A DNA stretch of 64,000 nucleotides, taken from NCBI RefSeq assembly GCF_029945535.1, contig NZ_JAQSCU010000013.1:63522-127521 (forward strand), given 5' to 3'. The position numbers and the translations under genes were made by a program. The stretch comes from Methylotenera sp. (GTDB taxonomy: Bacteria > Pseudomonadota > Gammaproteobacteria > Burkholderiales > Methylophilaceae). Numbering within the stretch: the first letter of the stretch is position 1; each line of letters begins with the position of its first letter. Below the pieces are notes generated by a model. It had not been told where the DNA came from and searched no databases. It saw nothing but the letters and a program-made list of their open reading frames with translations. Positions 36,640 through 44,936 of the stretch are shown here, in pieces.

Positions 36640-37727
36640 TCAATCCAAGCACTATTGTGAGCTCTTCGATTGATGGCGAGAGTTATAGTTTGGCTGCGGA
36701 CAATGCTTGCGTAGCAGAAAACAATATCGGCGAACTATTGACGCATGTATTCCACCACGCTGCGCCACACAATGCGGTGGTGGTATTTGATACACGTTGC
36801 GAACTAGCCATTGCTTTGACACAGGCTTATAGACGTTGCCTGCCAAATGCACAATTGATTGACTTTGACACACACACACCAGATGCCGTGTTAGCTGTAT
36901 TGTCTGGTTTAGTCGCCTCAGACTTGGTTGTGCTCGTTCAATCGACCAACTTCAGGCTGGAGGCTTTTCGCATTCGTGTTGAATTATTCAAGCGCGGACT
37001 CAAAGTTATTGAGCATCCGCATTTGAGTCGTATGGTAGGCGCTGAAATGGGCTACTACATTGATGCGCTGGCGTATGATCCTGTATATTTTCGTGGAGTA
37101 GGTGAGCAACTCAAAGCTATCATTGACAAAGCTCAGTATGGATGTCTAGACAGCGGCGGAGATCAGTTTTTGGATGCTCGCTTGATGTTTGGTTCAGCGT
37201 TTGAATCTGCCAAGCTCAATATAGGCGATTACAGCGAGATGCAGAATGTAGGCGGGCAATTCCCCATCGGTGAAGTATTTACCGAGGCGCTTGACCTAGA
37301 AGCTGTGCACGGTCGTGTTCGCATTTTCGCTTTTGGCGACACGCAGTACATAGTCAATCGTCCAGATAAACCCATCACTTTGATTGTTGAAAATGGACAA
37401 GTAGTCGCCACTGAAGATAGCACACCAGAGTTTGATGCTGTATTGGCTAATATTCGCGCTGACGAGCAAGTCGTCTGGCTACGCGAAATTGGTTTTGGGT
37501 TGAATCGTGCATTTACCAAAGACCGCGCTGTGAGTGACATCGGTAGTTATGAACGCATGTGCGGCGTGCATTTGTCATTAGGCGCTAAACATGGCGTTTA
37601 TGGCAAACCTAACTTTAAACGCGGTGATGGAAAGTATCATATCGATGTATTTGCCGTCACTGAACGAGTCACTTTAGACGAGCAAGTGGTTTATCATGAT
37701 GGCGCTTGGTGCGTCGGAGTAGAGTAA
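36633..37727 (+). CDS. M29 aminopeptidase-like protein in the ars operon
   Basis: A 364-residue cytoplasmic protein. Segments resembling the metal site of M29 (aminopeptidase T/AmpS) are present: GEVFTEA near residue 214, REIGFGLN near 286, VHLSLGAKHGVYG near 310 and HIDVFA near 340. Glu, Glu, His and His/Asp ligands thus appear kept, but the N-terminal half is only loosely like the peptidases. The start is uncertain: TTG at 36633 overlaps arsC by seven bases, while an in-frame GTG at 36657 gives a shorter form; neither has a good ribosome-binding site. Function in an arsenate operon is unknown; it could be simply hitchhiking. Confidence 0.65.
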   Translation: MLVNPSTIVSSSIDGESYSLAADNACVAENNIGELLTHVFHHAAPHNAVVVFDTRCELAIALTQAYRRCLPNAQLIDFDTHTPDAVLAVLSGLVASDLVVLVQSTNFRLEAFRIRVELFKRGLKVIEHPHLSRMVGAEMGYYIDALAYDPVYFRGVGEQLKAIIDKAQYGCLDSGGDQFLDARLMFGSAFESAKLNIGDYSEMQNVGGQFPIGEVFTEALDLEAVHGRVRIFAFGDTQYIVNRPDKPITLIVENGQVVATEDSTPEFDAVLANIRADEQVVWLREIGFGLNRAFTKDRAVSDIGSYERMCGVHLSLGAKHGVYGKPNFKRGDGKYHIDVFAVTERVTLDEQVVYHDGAWCVGVE

Positions 37728-37747
37728 AAAAGGGGTGTGTTTTGCTG

Positions 37748-37753
37748 TATAAT
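37748..37753 (+). promoter_or_regulatory. Candidate -10 hexamer for prfB
   Basis: A perfect TATAAT lies 41 bases before the prfB ATG, just after the preceding stop. No clear -35 is visible at standard spacing. Confidence 0.4.
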
Positions 37754-37794
37754 ATTCGCTTTCAATCGCATCGCAAGTCATTGTAGAAACCATT

Positions 37795-38899
37795 ATGGAA
37801 GCCGAACAACTCAATATCATCGCTAATCGTCTAATCGACTTAGGCGAGCGCAACAACGACCTTAGGGGGTATCTTTGACTTTGAGACTAAGTCTCAGCGT
37901 CTAGAAGAAGTTAATGGCTTGTTGGAAGACCCGAAAGTTTGGGATGACAACAAAAAAAGCCAAGCATTAGGTAAAGAAAAGCGTGCATTAGAGCTTGTCG
38001 TGCACAGTCTACAGGCAGTTGAAAGCAGTTTAAACGATAGTCGCGAGCTATTTGAAATGGCGCGTGAAGAAAACGATGATGACACTTTATTAAGTGTAGA
38101 TGTCGATTCACAAGCGGTAGAAAAACAGGTCGCTGAGATGGAATTCCGCCGTATGTTTTCTGGCGAGTTAGATCCAAATAACTGTTTTATCGAATTTCAA
38201 TCGGGCAGTGGTGGTACAGAAGCGCAAGATTGGGCGGCTATGCTGCTCCGTATGTATCTACGTTATTGCGAACGCAAAGGCTTTAAAGTTGAAGTGCTAG
38301 AAGAGTCTGATGGCGATGTAGCAGGCATCAAAGGCGCATCGATTAAGGTGACTGGTGACTATGCTTACGGCACTTTAAGAACAGAAAATGGTGTGCATCG
38401 CTTGGTGCGTAAATCACCGTTTGATAGCAACGCCAAACGCCACACTTCATTTGCCAGCGTTCAGATTTTCCCTGAAGTCGATGATTCAATTCAAATTGAT
38501 ATTAACCCAGCTGACTTGCGTATCGACACTTATCGCGCCAGTGGGGCGGGTGGTCAGCATATTAACAAGACTGATTCTGCGGTGCGTATTACCCATCTTC
38601 CTACTAATACTGTGGTGCAGTGTCAGAATGACCGCTCACAACATCGCAATCGCGATGAAGCGATGAATATGCTTAAGGGCGCGTTGTATAACCTAGAACT
38701 AAACAAGCGCAATGCAGACAAACAAGCGCTTGAAGATGCTAAAACCGATATTGGTTGGGGGCATCAAATCAGGTCTTATGTGTTAGACCAAGGCCGCATT
38801 AAAGATTTACGTACCAATGTAGAAATTGGTAATACGCAAGGCGTGCTTGATGGCGACCTTGACCCATTTATACAAGTCAGTTTGAAGCAGGGAGTTTAA
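37795..38899 (+). CDS. prfB: Peptide chain release factor 2, with programmed +1 frameshift
   Basis: RF2 recognises UAA and UGA and releases the peptide. Translation begins at ATG 37795 (MEAEQLN), runs 27 codons and meets TGA at 37876-37878 in AGGGGGTATCTTTGAC. There the ribosome shifts +1 on CTT and continues in the frame beginning GAC at 37877, giving a 367-residue protein. The SD-like AGGGGG and CTT TGA C are the classic autoregulatory site. Downstream, the SPF peptide anticodon (RKSPFDS) and the catalytic GGQ loop ([10 protein letters not shown]) are intact. lysS follows two bases after the stop. Confidence 0.96.
37864..37879 (+). promoter_or_regulatory. prfB programmed frameshift site
   Basis: AGGGGG (SD-like stimulator), TAT, CTT slippery codon, in-frame TGA, then C. 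Low RF2 slows termination at UGA and allows +1 shifting, so RF2 regulates itself. Confidence 0.95.
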
Positions 38900-38901
38900 G
38901 A

Positions 38902-40446
38902 ATGAGCAGCCAAGAGAATAACCAGCAAAATAATGAAGTAGTCGCCGTAGACGAAAACCACGTGATTGCAGAGCGTCGTGAGAAGCTAAAGTCCATTCGT
39001 GAAGCCACAGGTGGCGTAGCGTTTCCTAACGATTTTAAGCCGCAACATAAAGCAGCTGATTTAATCGCAGCCTATGCAAATCAAGAAAATGAGGCATTTG
39101 AAGCTACACCAGTTAACGTTGTAGTGGCTGGTCGTATGATGTTGAAGCGTGTGATGGGTAAGGCTAGCTTTGCAACCATACAAGATGGTAGCGGCGCAAA
39201 TGCAGGCAGCCGTATTCAGCTTTATGTCGCCAAAGACATGATCAGCGAGGAAGTCTATGAGCAATTTAAACATTGGGATTTGGGTGACTTTTTAGGTGCA
39301 ACGGGCCATTTATTTAAAACTAAAACTGGTGAGCTTTCAATCAAAGTCACTGAAATCCGTTTGCTGACAAAATCTTTACGCCCGTTGCCAGAGAAGTTCC
39401 ACGGTTTGCAAGATCAAGAAGTTAAATATCGTCAACGTTACGTAGATTTAATTACTAGCGAAGAAACACGTGCGACTTTTGTTGCACGTAGCAAAGTCGT
39501 TTCTGCGATTCGTAATTTTATGATTCAAAATGAATTTTTAGAAGTTGAAACGCCGATGTTACACCCGATTCCGGGTGGTGCTTCAGCTAAGCCATTCATT
39601 ACGCATCACAATGCTTTAGATATGCAAATGTACATGCGTATCGCCCCAGAGTTATATTTGAAACGCCTAGTTGTTGGCGGTTTTGAGCGTGTGTTTGAAG
39701 TGAATCGTAACTTCCGTAACGAAGGCTTGAGCGTTCGTCATAATCCAGAATTCACCATGATGGAATTTTATGCGGCTTATACTGATTACCAATGGTTGAT
39801 GGACTTTACTGAAAACTGTATTCGTACCGCAGCCATCGCAGCACGCGGCACTGCAGTGCTGGAATACCAAGGTCGTGAGCTAGATTTAAGCAAGCCATTC
39901 CAACGCTTAACGATTGTTGGCGCTATTCAAAAATACGCACCACAATACACGCTTGAGCAGTTAAACGACGAAGCTTTCTTGCGTGCTGAAATCCTTAAAC
40001 ATGGTACAAAACCTTTTGATCACGCTGGTTTAGGCGCATTGCAATTGGCATTGTTTGAAGAAACTGCTGAAAGCCAATTGTGGGAGCCAACTTATATCAT
40101 CGACTACCCAGTTGAAGTTTCACCATTGGCGCGTGCCTCAGACAAAAATCCAGAAATCACCGAGCGCTTTGAATTGTTTGTGACTGGTCGCGAAATTGCA
40201 AACGGGTTCAGCGAGTTGAACGATGCGGAAGACCAAGCCGCACGCTTCCATGCGCAAATGAAAGCCAAAGAAGCGGGTGACCATGAGGCAATGTTCTATG
40301 ATGCGGACTTTATTCGTGCTTTGGAATACGGCATGCCACCAGCAGGCGGTTGCGGTATCGGTATTGATCGCTTAGTCATGATGATTACCGACAGTGCAAG
40401 TATCCGTGATGTAATTTTGTTCCCGCACATGCGCGCTGAATCTTAA
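38902..40446 (+). CDS. lysS: Lysyl-tRNA synthetase, class II
   Basis: A 514-residue class II synthetase. The N-terminal OB-fold anticodon-binding domain (about 65-170) contains [22 protein letters not shown]. Motif 1 is in the FLEVETPML region, motif 2 is [22 protein letters not shown], and motif 3 is [17 protein letters not shown] at the C-terminus. It charges tRNA-Lys. It begins two bases after prfB with a GGGAG ribosome-binding site, the conserved prfB-lysS pair. A terminator follows. Confidence 0.97.
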   Translation: MSSQENNQQNNEVVAVDENHVIAERREKLKSIREATGGVAFPNDFKPQHKAADLIAAYANQENEAFEATPVNVVVAGRMMLKRVMGKASFATIQDGSGANAGSRIQLYVAKDMISEEVYEQFKHWDLGDFLGATGHLFKTKTGELSIKVTEIRLLTKSLRPLPEKFHGLQDQEVKYRQRYVDLITSEETRATFVARSKVVSAIRNFMIQNEFLEVETPMLHPIPGGASAKPFITHHNALDMQMYMRIAPELYLKRLVVGGFERVFEVNRNFRNEGLSVRHNPEFTMMEFYAAYTDYQWLMDFTENCIRTAAIAARGTAVLEYQGRELDLSKPFQRLTIVGAIQKYAPQYTLEQLNDEAFLRAEILKHGTKPFDHAGLGALQLALFEETAESQLWEPTYIIDYPVEVSPLARASDKNPEITERFELFVTGREIANGFSELNDAEDQAARFHAQMKAKEAGDHEAMFYDADFIRALEYGMPPAGGCGIGIDRLVMMITDSASIRDVILFPHMRAES

Positions 40447-40467
40447 GTTAGATGTAGAAGACATGAT

Positions 40468-40506
40468 AAAAACCGCAAGCTGAAAAAATTAGCTTGCGGT
40501 TTTTTT
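40468..40506 (+). terminator. Intrinsic terminator after lysS
   Basis: AAAAACCGCAAGCT and AGCTTGCGGTTTTT form a long stem around a 9-base loop and end in a T-run. It closes the prfB-lysS operon. Confidence 0.9.
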
Positions 40507-40586
40507 ACGTCATATATTTTTTTAAATGACACCAGTTCATATCCAGACAAGTTAACTGATGTAACTCAGATTTTTAGGAACACTCA

Positions 40587-41960
40587 ATGTCAAAACATCT
40601 TCAATTAGGTTTGTTAGCAGCTTTGTTGCTCGTTAACGTTGGCAGCACATTAAGGGCACAAGAATCTGCTCAATTTGATTGGTCTTCACTACCTACAAAG
40701 CCAAACGCTAATAAGCATGCAAGTGTTTTGGCTACTTTCCAACTGCCAGACACTGATATATCTACGCTGAATCCTAATATTGATTTAGGCGACAATGCTC
40801 AAGCAGTTAAGAACGGTTACCCCAATCGCCATATTCCTGGTATTGGTTCAGCGATTGTTGCTATACCGAATAAACCAGGTGAGTTTTACATGTTAACGGA
40901 CAGGGGTCCGAATTTTGACCATACTAATTGGCTCGGTAGCATGAATGGTAAGACTTTTCCATTACCTAAATTCACTCCAGCAATCGTGCATGTAAAGCTC
41001 ACTCAAGGCAAAGGTGCAATTGGGCGGATTGAAGTGATTCGTGCCATCCCGATTGTTGATAGCAAAGGTAAACCAGTGACTGGTTTAAGCAATCATGAAG
41101 TTGATGAGCAACCATACTCAGGCAAGTCAAACTCACCATTGAGTTATCACCCCGCGGGCTTAGATACCGAAGCTTTGCAACTTTTACCTGACGGTAACTT
41201 TTTAGTCTCAGAGGAATACGGGCCTAGTATTGCAGTCATTGACACGAGCGGTCACGTGCTGATGCGCTATGTGCCTATTGGCAAGACCTATGATGGTGTA
41301 AATTACCCTGTCAAAGAAATATTGCCATCAATCTATAAGGAGCGACGTGGTAACCACGGCTTTGAAAATGTCAGTGTCACGCCAGACGGCAAAACCGCTT
41401 ACGCAACCCTGCAAAGCCCGATGGGAAACGAAAACAAGAAAGCATATAAAAAAAGTCGGTTGGTTAGAATCTTGCGCTTAGATATTACAAAGCCTACAGA
41501 TGCAAAAGTCACTGGGATGTTTGTAGTATTGCAAAGCGATAAATCAGCCTATCCAAAAACAGATAAGCAAAAAGATCTGAAATACTCCGATGCTGTAGCA
41601 ATTTCGCAAGATAAGCTTTTGTTACTAGAACGCGCGACCAATAAAGTGAAGTTAATCGAGGCTGATTTAAGCCTAGCAACCAATATCCTTACACATATAG
41701 ATATGAATACTTTGCTATTTGAGAAGGAGGGCGAAAAGTTAGGTAAGCTCACTATTACACCCGCTAGCACAAGAGAAGTATTCGATAGCCACGATGTGCG
41801 TTCAAAAATTGATACTGATAAGCTGGAAGGTTTAGCGGTTTTATCGTCCAATGTTGTGGTGCTAAGTAATGATAACGATTTTGGCGTAGGTGAAAATACC
41901 AATAATTACCCTAGTAAAGCATGGGTCGTGCGTTTAGGTAAAAGCCTACTTATACCTTAA
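40587..41960 (+). CDS. Exported esterase-like activity of phytase family protein
   Basis: A 457-residue exported protein with a signal peptide (about 1-24, ending TLRA) and a beta-propeller-like body of the phytase-like esterase family (PF13449). Marker segments are FYMLTDRGPNFDHTNW, GLDTEALQLLPDGNFLVSEEYGPSIAVI, HGFENVSVTPDGKTAYATLQSP and DKLEGLAVLSSNVVVLSNDNDFGV. Members are thought to hydrolyse phosphate esters or related substrates in the periplasm or outside. It sits 5 kb from the Pit genes and just before a PHO-box porin, but no PHO box was found in its own leader. A REP-like element follows. The exact substrate is unknown. Confidence 0.82.
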   Translation: MSKHLQLGLLAALLLVNVGSTLRAQESAQFDWSSLPTKPNANKHASVLATFQLPDTDISTLNPNIDLGDNAQAVKNGYPNRHIPGIGSAIVAIPNKPGEFYMLTDRGPNFDHTNWLGSMNGKTFPLPKFTPAIVHVKLTQGKGAIGRIEVIRAIPIVDSKGKPVTGLSNHEVDEQPYSGKSNSPLSYHPAGLDTEALQLLPDGNFLVSEEYGPSIAVIDTSGHVLMRYVPIGKTYDGVNYPVKEILPSIYKERRGNHGFENVSVTPDGKTAYATLQSPMGNENKKAYKKSRLVRILRLDITKPTDAKVTGMFVVLQSDKSAYPKTDKQKDLKYSDAVAISQDKLLLLERATNKVKLIEADLSLATNILTHIDMNTLLFEKEGEKLGKLTITPASTREVFDSHDVRSKIDTDKLEGLAVLSSNVVVLSNDNDFGVGENTNNYPSKAWVVRLGKSLLIP

Positions 41961-42072
41961 TGTAGGAGCGGCTTGCAGCCGCGAACAACCCAAGAGTAAA
42001 CTCTAAGGCGATGTTTGACCATCTACTCTCTGACCCACGCTGGAGCATTCGGGGCTGCAAGCCCCTCCTACT
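41961..42072. repeat. REP/BIME-like inverted pair, TGTAGGAGC family
   Basis: TGTAGGAGCGGCTTGCAGCC (41961-41980) begins an element whose inverted counterpart GGGGCTGCAAGCCCCTCCTA (42051-42070) ends it. About 70 unrelated bases lie between. Each arm has its own inner palindrome (GGCTTGCAGCC and GGGGCTGCAAGCCCC). It shares the TGTAGGAGC head with 23437-23504 and resembles REP sequences of Pseudomonas. Confidence 0.75.
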
Positions 42073-42168
42073 AAAGCTAAACAACGCCCGCTAAAGTAAT
42101 TTAGTAGGCGTTGTTTATTGTTGTAAGCATGCAACAATGCTGTTGCTAATTACCCAGCGATTAGTTCT

Positions 42169-42186
42169 TTGTCATCAAATTGTCAT
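42169..42186 (+). promoter_or_regulatory. PHO box upstream of the porin
   Basis: TTGTCAT-CAAA-TTGTCAT is two identical 7-mers with an 11-base period, differing from the pstS box only in one spacer base. It lies 68 bases before the porin ATG. The -10 ten bases downstream is poor (CAAACT). Confidence 0.75.
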
Positions 42187-42254
42187 AAAAAAATAACAAA
42201 CTGCTCGTGTTGAAAAAATACATTGATGCAGTTAATTTTATGAGGAGATTTTTG

Positions 42255-43727
42255 ATGAATTTTAAATTACGTAACATGGTAGCCGCAACGCTAGCAGGTT
42301 CAGTTTTAATGGGCTTTGGCACAAGTGCAATGGCTGACTCTACATTTGATTTAGTACAAGCTTTAGTTGCTAAAGGCGTATTGACAGAGGAAGAAGCATT
42401 ACCATTGTTGAAAGGTCGTGAAAATGACATTCAAGTAGCAGATAAAAAAGTTAAAAAAGCAGCTAAATTGGGCATGGCAGATGCTATTGATAACGCTACT
42501 TTATATGGCGATATTCGCGTTCGATATGAAGATCGTCAAGGTACAGGCGCAACAACTGGCGCAGATGTTGATGAGACAAGAGAGCGAGCGCGCTATAAGT
42601 TGACACTTGGTGTTAAAACTGAATCTGGTGATTGGTATACAGACTTAGCGTTAGCGATGGGCGCAAATGGGCGCTCAGACAATGCTACGTTTGGTAAATC
42701 TGCTACTACAAATATTAATGATAAAGAAACAGTGTTTGTTAAACGCGCCATGGTTGGTTACAAAGCTACTGATTGGTTAGCGATTGAAGCGGGTCGTATG
42801 AATAACCCACTATATACAACACCTATGGTATGGGACGCTGACTTGAACTTTGAAGGTTTAGCTGAAAAAGTAAATTACAAGATGAACTTTGCAGATTTAT
42901 TCTTCACTGCAGCTCAAGCACAATATCAAGGTGATAGAAAAGACTTTAGTACTACAGGTGATACTATTACTACTGAACTATTTGCATTCCAAGGTGGTGG
43001 TCGCTATCTATTTAATGACACAACATCAGCCAAAGCTGCTTTAACTTACACTAAATACAGCCACAACACTAGCAATACATCATTTAAACCAGGAACTGGT
43101 ACTGACGGTGCGGGTGCTGCTACGGTGCCAGGTACAGTTAATGCTGCAGGTACAGCTTTTGTTCCTGCTGTTGCCGCAAAACCAGGTTATGCAATTGCTG
43201 CTTCTGGTGTAAATGATTTAGATACGATAGAAATTCCAGCTGAAGTTAACTTCATGGCTAACAGCAGTATTGGTGTTCGTTTATTTGGCGATTATGTATA
43301 CAACACTAACGCTGATGACCGTGCAAAGCATTCAGGGTTAGCTGCAGCAGCTAACGGTTCAGACGGTAGTGATGATACTGCATGGATGTTGGGTGTAGCT
43401 GTTGGTTCAGCTAATGACTTTAAATCGTTTGAAGCTAATAAAATGGTCAAAGGTGATTGGTCTGCACGTATTTGGTACCAAGACGTTGGTGTTTGGTCAG
43501 TTGACCCAAATGCCGTTGATTCAGACTTCATGGACTCACGCGTTAACATGAAAGGTACTATCTTAAAGACACAATATAACTTCACAGATAATGTTTATGC
43601 TAACTTTGCATACGGCCACGCAACACGTAAAAATAACACTTACGGCGCTGCTGGTGCTGCACAAGACTTAGCTTTAAACTTAAAAGATTTTGATTTAGTT
43701 CAATTAGATCTAACATACAAATTCTAA
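42255..43727 (+). CDS. Outer-membrane porin, probably phosphate-starvation induced
   Basis: A 490-residue outer-membrane beta-barrel of the putative-porin family. The signal peptide ends at Ala27 (SAMA-D). A short helical segment (FDLVQALVAKGVLTEEEALPLL) and a Lys-rich linker precede the barrel, which begins ATLYGDIRVRYEDR and ends in a C-terminal Phe (DLTYKF), the BAM targeting signal. The frame is open 16 codons further upstream, but ATG at 42255 has GAGGAG seven bases before it. A Gly/Ala/Pro-rich loop lies near residues 285-320. The PHO box suggests anion or phosphate uptake under starvation. Confidence 0.88.
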   Translation: MNFKLRNMVAATLAGSVLMGFGTSAMADSTFDLVQALVAKGVLTEEEALPLLKGRENDIQVADKKVKKAAKLGMADAIDNATLYGDIRVRYEDRQGTGATTGADVDETRERARYKLTLGVKTESGDWYTDLALAMGANGRSDNATFGKSATTNINDKETVFVKRAMVGYKATDWLAIEAGRMNNPLYTTPMVWDADLNFEGLAEKVNYKMNFADLFFTAAQAQYQGDRKDFSTTGDTITTELFAFQGGGRYLFNDTTSAKAALTYTKYSHNTSNTSFKPGTGTDGAGAATVPGTVNAAGTAFVPAVAAKPGYAIAASGVNDLDTIEIPAEVNFMANSSIGVRLFGDYVYNTNADDRAKHSGLAAAANGSDGSDDTAWMLGVAVGSANDFKSFEANKMVKGDWSARIWYQDVGVWSVDPNAVDSDFMDSRVNMKGTILKTQYNFTDNVYANFAYGHATRKNNTYGAAGAAQDLALNLKDFDLVQLDLTYKF

Positions 43728-43745
43728 TTAGTTAGTTAAGTATAT

Positions 43746-43774
43746 AAAGCCCGTTCTCGTGACGGGCTTTTTTT
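43746..43774 (+). terminator. Intrinsic terminator after the porin
   Basis: AAAGCCCGT and ACGGGCTTT form a 9-bp stem with a 7-base loop and a long T-run. Confidence 0.92.
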
Positions 43775-43855
43775 CGTTTGGCGACATACCGTATGTACAT
43801 CTCAAAAAGTACAATCAGGTATAATTCGCGTACATAGTTTTGAAAGGTAAACCGC

Positions 43856-44494
43856 ATGTACCAACACCCGTTACTTAATCGCGATAAGATGTCTCCACAA
43901 GAGGCTTTGGATATTTTGATTGAAGGTAATCATCGCTTTACTCATAACCAAACTTCAAAAAAAGATTACCAGTCTTTAATTGAAATTACGAAAGATAAGC
44001 AACATCCATTTACTTCATTTTTAAGTTGCAGTGACTCTCGCGCACCTGTGGAATTATTGTTTGATCAAGCTTTGGGTGATGTGTTTAGTGTGCGTTTGGC
44101 GGGTAATATTGCTTCAGATAAAGGGATTGGTAGCTTAGAGTTCGCAAGTAAATATTTAGGTTCTAAACTAATTGTGGTGCTTGGCCATACGAGTTGCGGC
44201 GCGATAAAAGCGGCTTGCGATAATTTCAGGGAAGGCCATATTGGCGAGATTATTAATCATATTCGTCCAGCTGTTCGTCAAGAGAAAACGGTGCTGGAGT
44301 CGCGTGATTCAAGTAATGAAGATTTTGTAGCTAAAGTATGTGCGCAGAATGTTAGAGTGCAAATTAAGCAAATTTTGCATAGCAGCGACATTATTGAAGA
44401 TATGCTCAACGAGAAGAAAATAGGCTTGATTGGCGCTGTTTACGATATATCTACAGGCCAAGTTAACTTTCTAGAAGAAACCTTAAAACTCTAA
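43856..44494 (+). CDS. Beta-class carbonic anhydrase
   Basis: A 212-residue zinc enzyme interconverting CO2 and bicarbonate. Zinc ligands are visible as Cys58 with the Asp60/Arg62 dyad in SCSDSRAP, and His111 and Cys114 in GHTSCGAIKAA. Length is typical of bacterial beta-CAs. No signal peptide is seen, so it is cytoplasmic, where it would supply bicarbonate to carboxylases such as CarAB and fatty-acid synthesis. It starts at ATG after AAAGG. It is convergent with the isc operon. Confidence 0.92.
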   Translation: MYQHPLLNRDKMSPQEALDILIEGNHRFTHNQTSKKDYQSLIEITKDKQHPFTSFLSCSDSRAPVELLFDQALGDVFSVRLAGNIASDKGIGSLEFASKYLGSKLIVVLGHTSCGAIKAACDNFREGHIGEIINHIRPAVRQEKTVLESRDSSNEDFVAKVCAQNVRVQIKQILHSSDIIEDMLNEKKIGLIGAVYDISTGQVNFLEETLKL

Positions 44495-44511
44495 AAGCTT
44501 GAAGCTTTTAG
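44491..44511. repeat. Short hairpin after the carbonic anhydrase gene
   Basis: CTAAAAGC and GCTTTTAG pair around a 5-base loop directly at the stop codon. No T-run follows, so termination is doubtful. Confidence 0.4.
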
Positions 44512-44534
44512 CTGAAAAAGGTGCCAAATAAATA

Positions 44535-44558
44535 GAAGGCCTAGCGGTGGCCTTCTTT
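44535..44558. terminator. Bidirectional hairpin at the end of the isc operon
   Basis: GAAGGCC and GGCCTTC pair around a 7-base loop; TTT follows on the plus strand and TATTTATTT on the minus strand. It overlaps the fdx stop and lies between convergent transcripts. Confidence 0.6.
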
Positions 44559-44882
44559 AGCCATATTGATTGAGTACTTAGGTATTTCAACCACCAAATC
44601 TTCAGTACCTACAAGCGCTTGGCAAGATAAGCGCGAGTTAGGTTCTAATCCCCAAGCTTTATCTAATAAGTCATCTTCTTGATCATCTGATGGATTGAGT
44701 GATTTAAAACCTTCGCGCACAATCACATGGCAAGTAGTGCAAGCGCAGGCTTGGTCACAGGCGTGGTCAATATCAATATGGTTTTTTAACAATACCTCAC
44801 ATATCGAATCGCCTGTTTTAGCTTCAATCGCTGCACCATATGGGCAGAGTTCTACATGTGGCAGTATGATAATTTGAGGCAT
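44541..44882 (-). CDS. fdx: ISC-type [2Fe-2S] ferredoxin
   Basis: A 113-residue adrenodoxin-like ferredoxin that supplies electrons for Fe-S cluster assembly. The cluster Cys residues are Cys42, Cys48, Cys51 (C-x5-C-x2-C) and Cys87 (RLSCQAL). The acidic LNPSDDQEDDLLD helix is characteristic. It starts at ATG after AAGGAAAC and lies 54 bases after hscA. It is the last gene of the isc operon; the iscX gene that often follows is absent. Confidence 0.95.
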   Translation of the reverse strand: MPQIIILPHVELCPYGAAIEAKTGDSICEVLLKNHIDIDHACDQACACTTCHVIVREGFKSLNPSDDQEDDLLDKAWGLEPNSRLSCQALVGTEDLVVEIPKYSINMAKEGHR

Positions 44883-44936
44883 TTTGTTTCCTTGCTAAAT
44901 TTTTTCATTATTTCCACCTGCGCGGAAATGAAGGCG

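Noticed and set aside
37876-37878. In-frame TGA near the start of prfB as a disabling mutation
   Set aside because: The surrounding AGGGGG-TAT-CTT-TGA-C is the known programmed frameshift signal of RF2, so the gene is intact.
40507-40586. PHO box before the phytase-like gene
   Set aside because: Only isolated TCAT-like half-sites without the 11-base period are present.
42207-42254. 16 extra N-terminal codons for the porin
   Set aside because: They precede a clear GAGGAG-ATG and would spoil the signal peptide.
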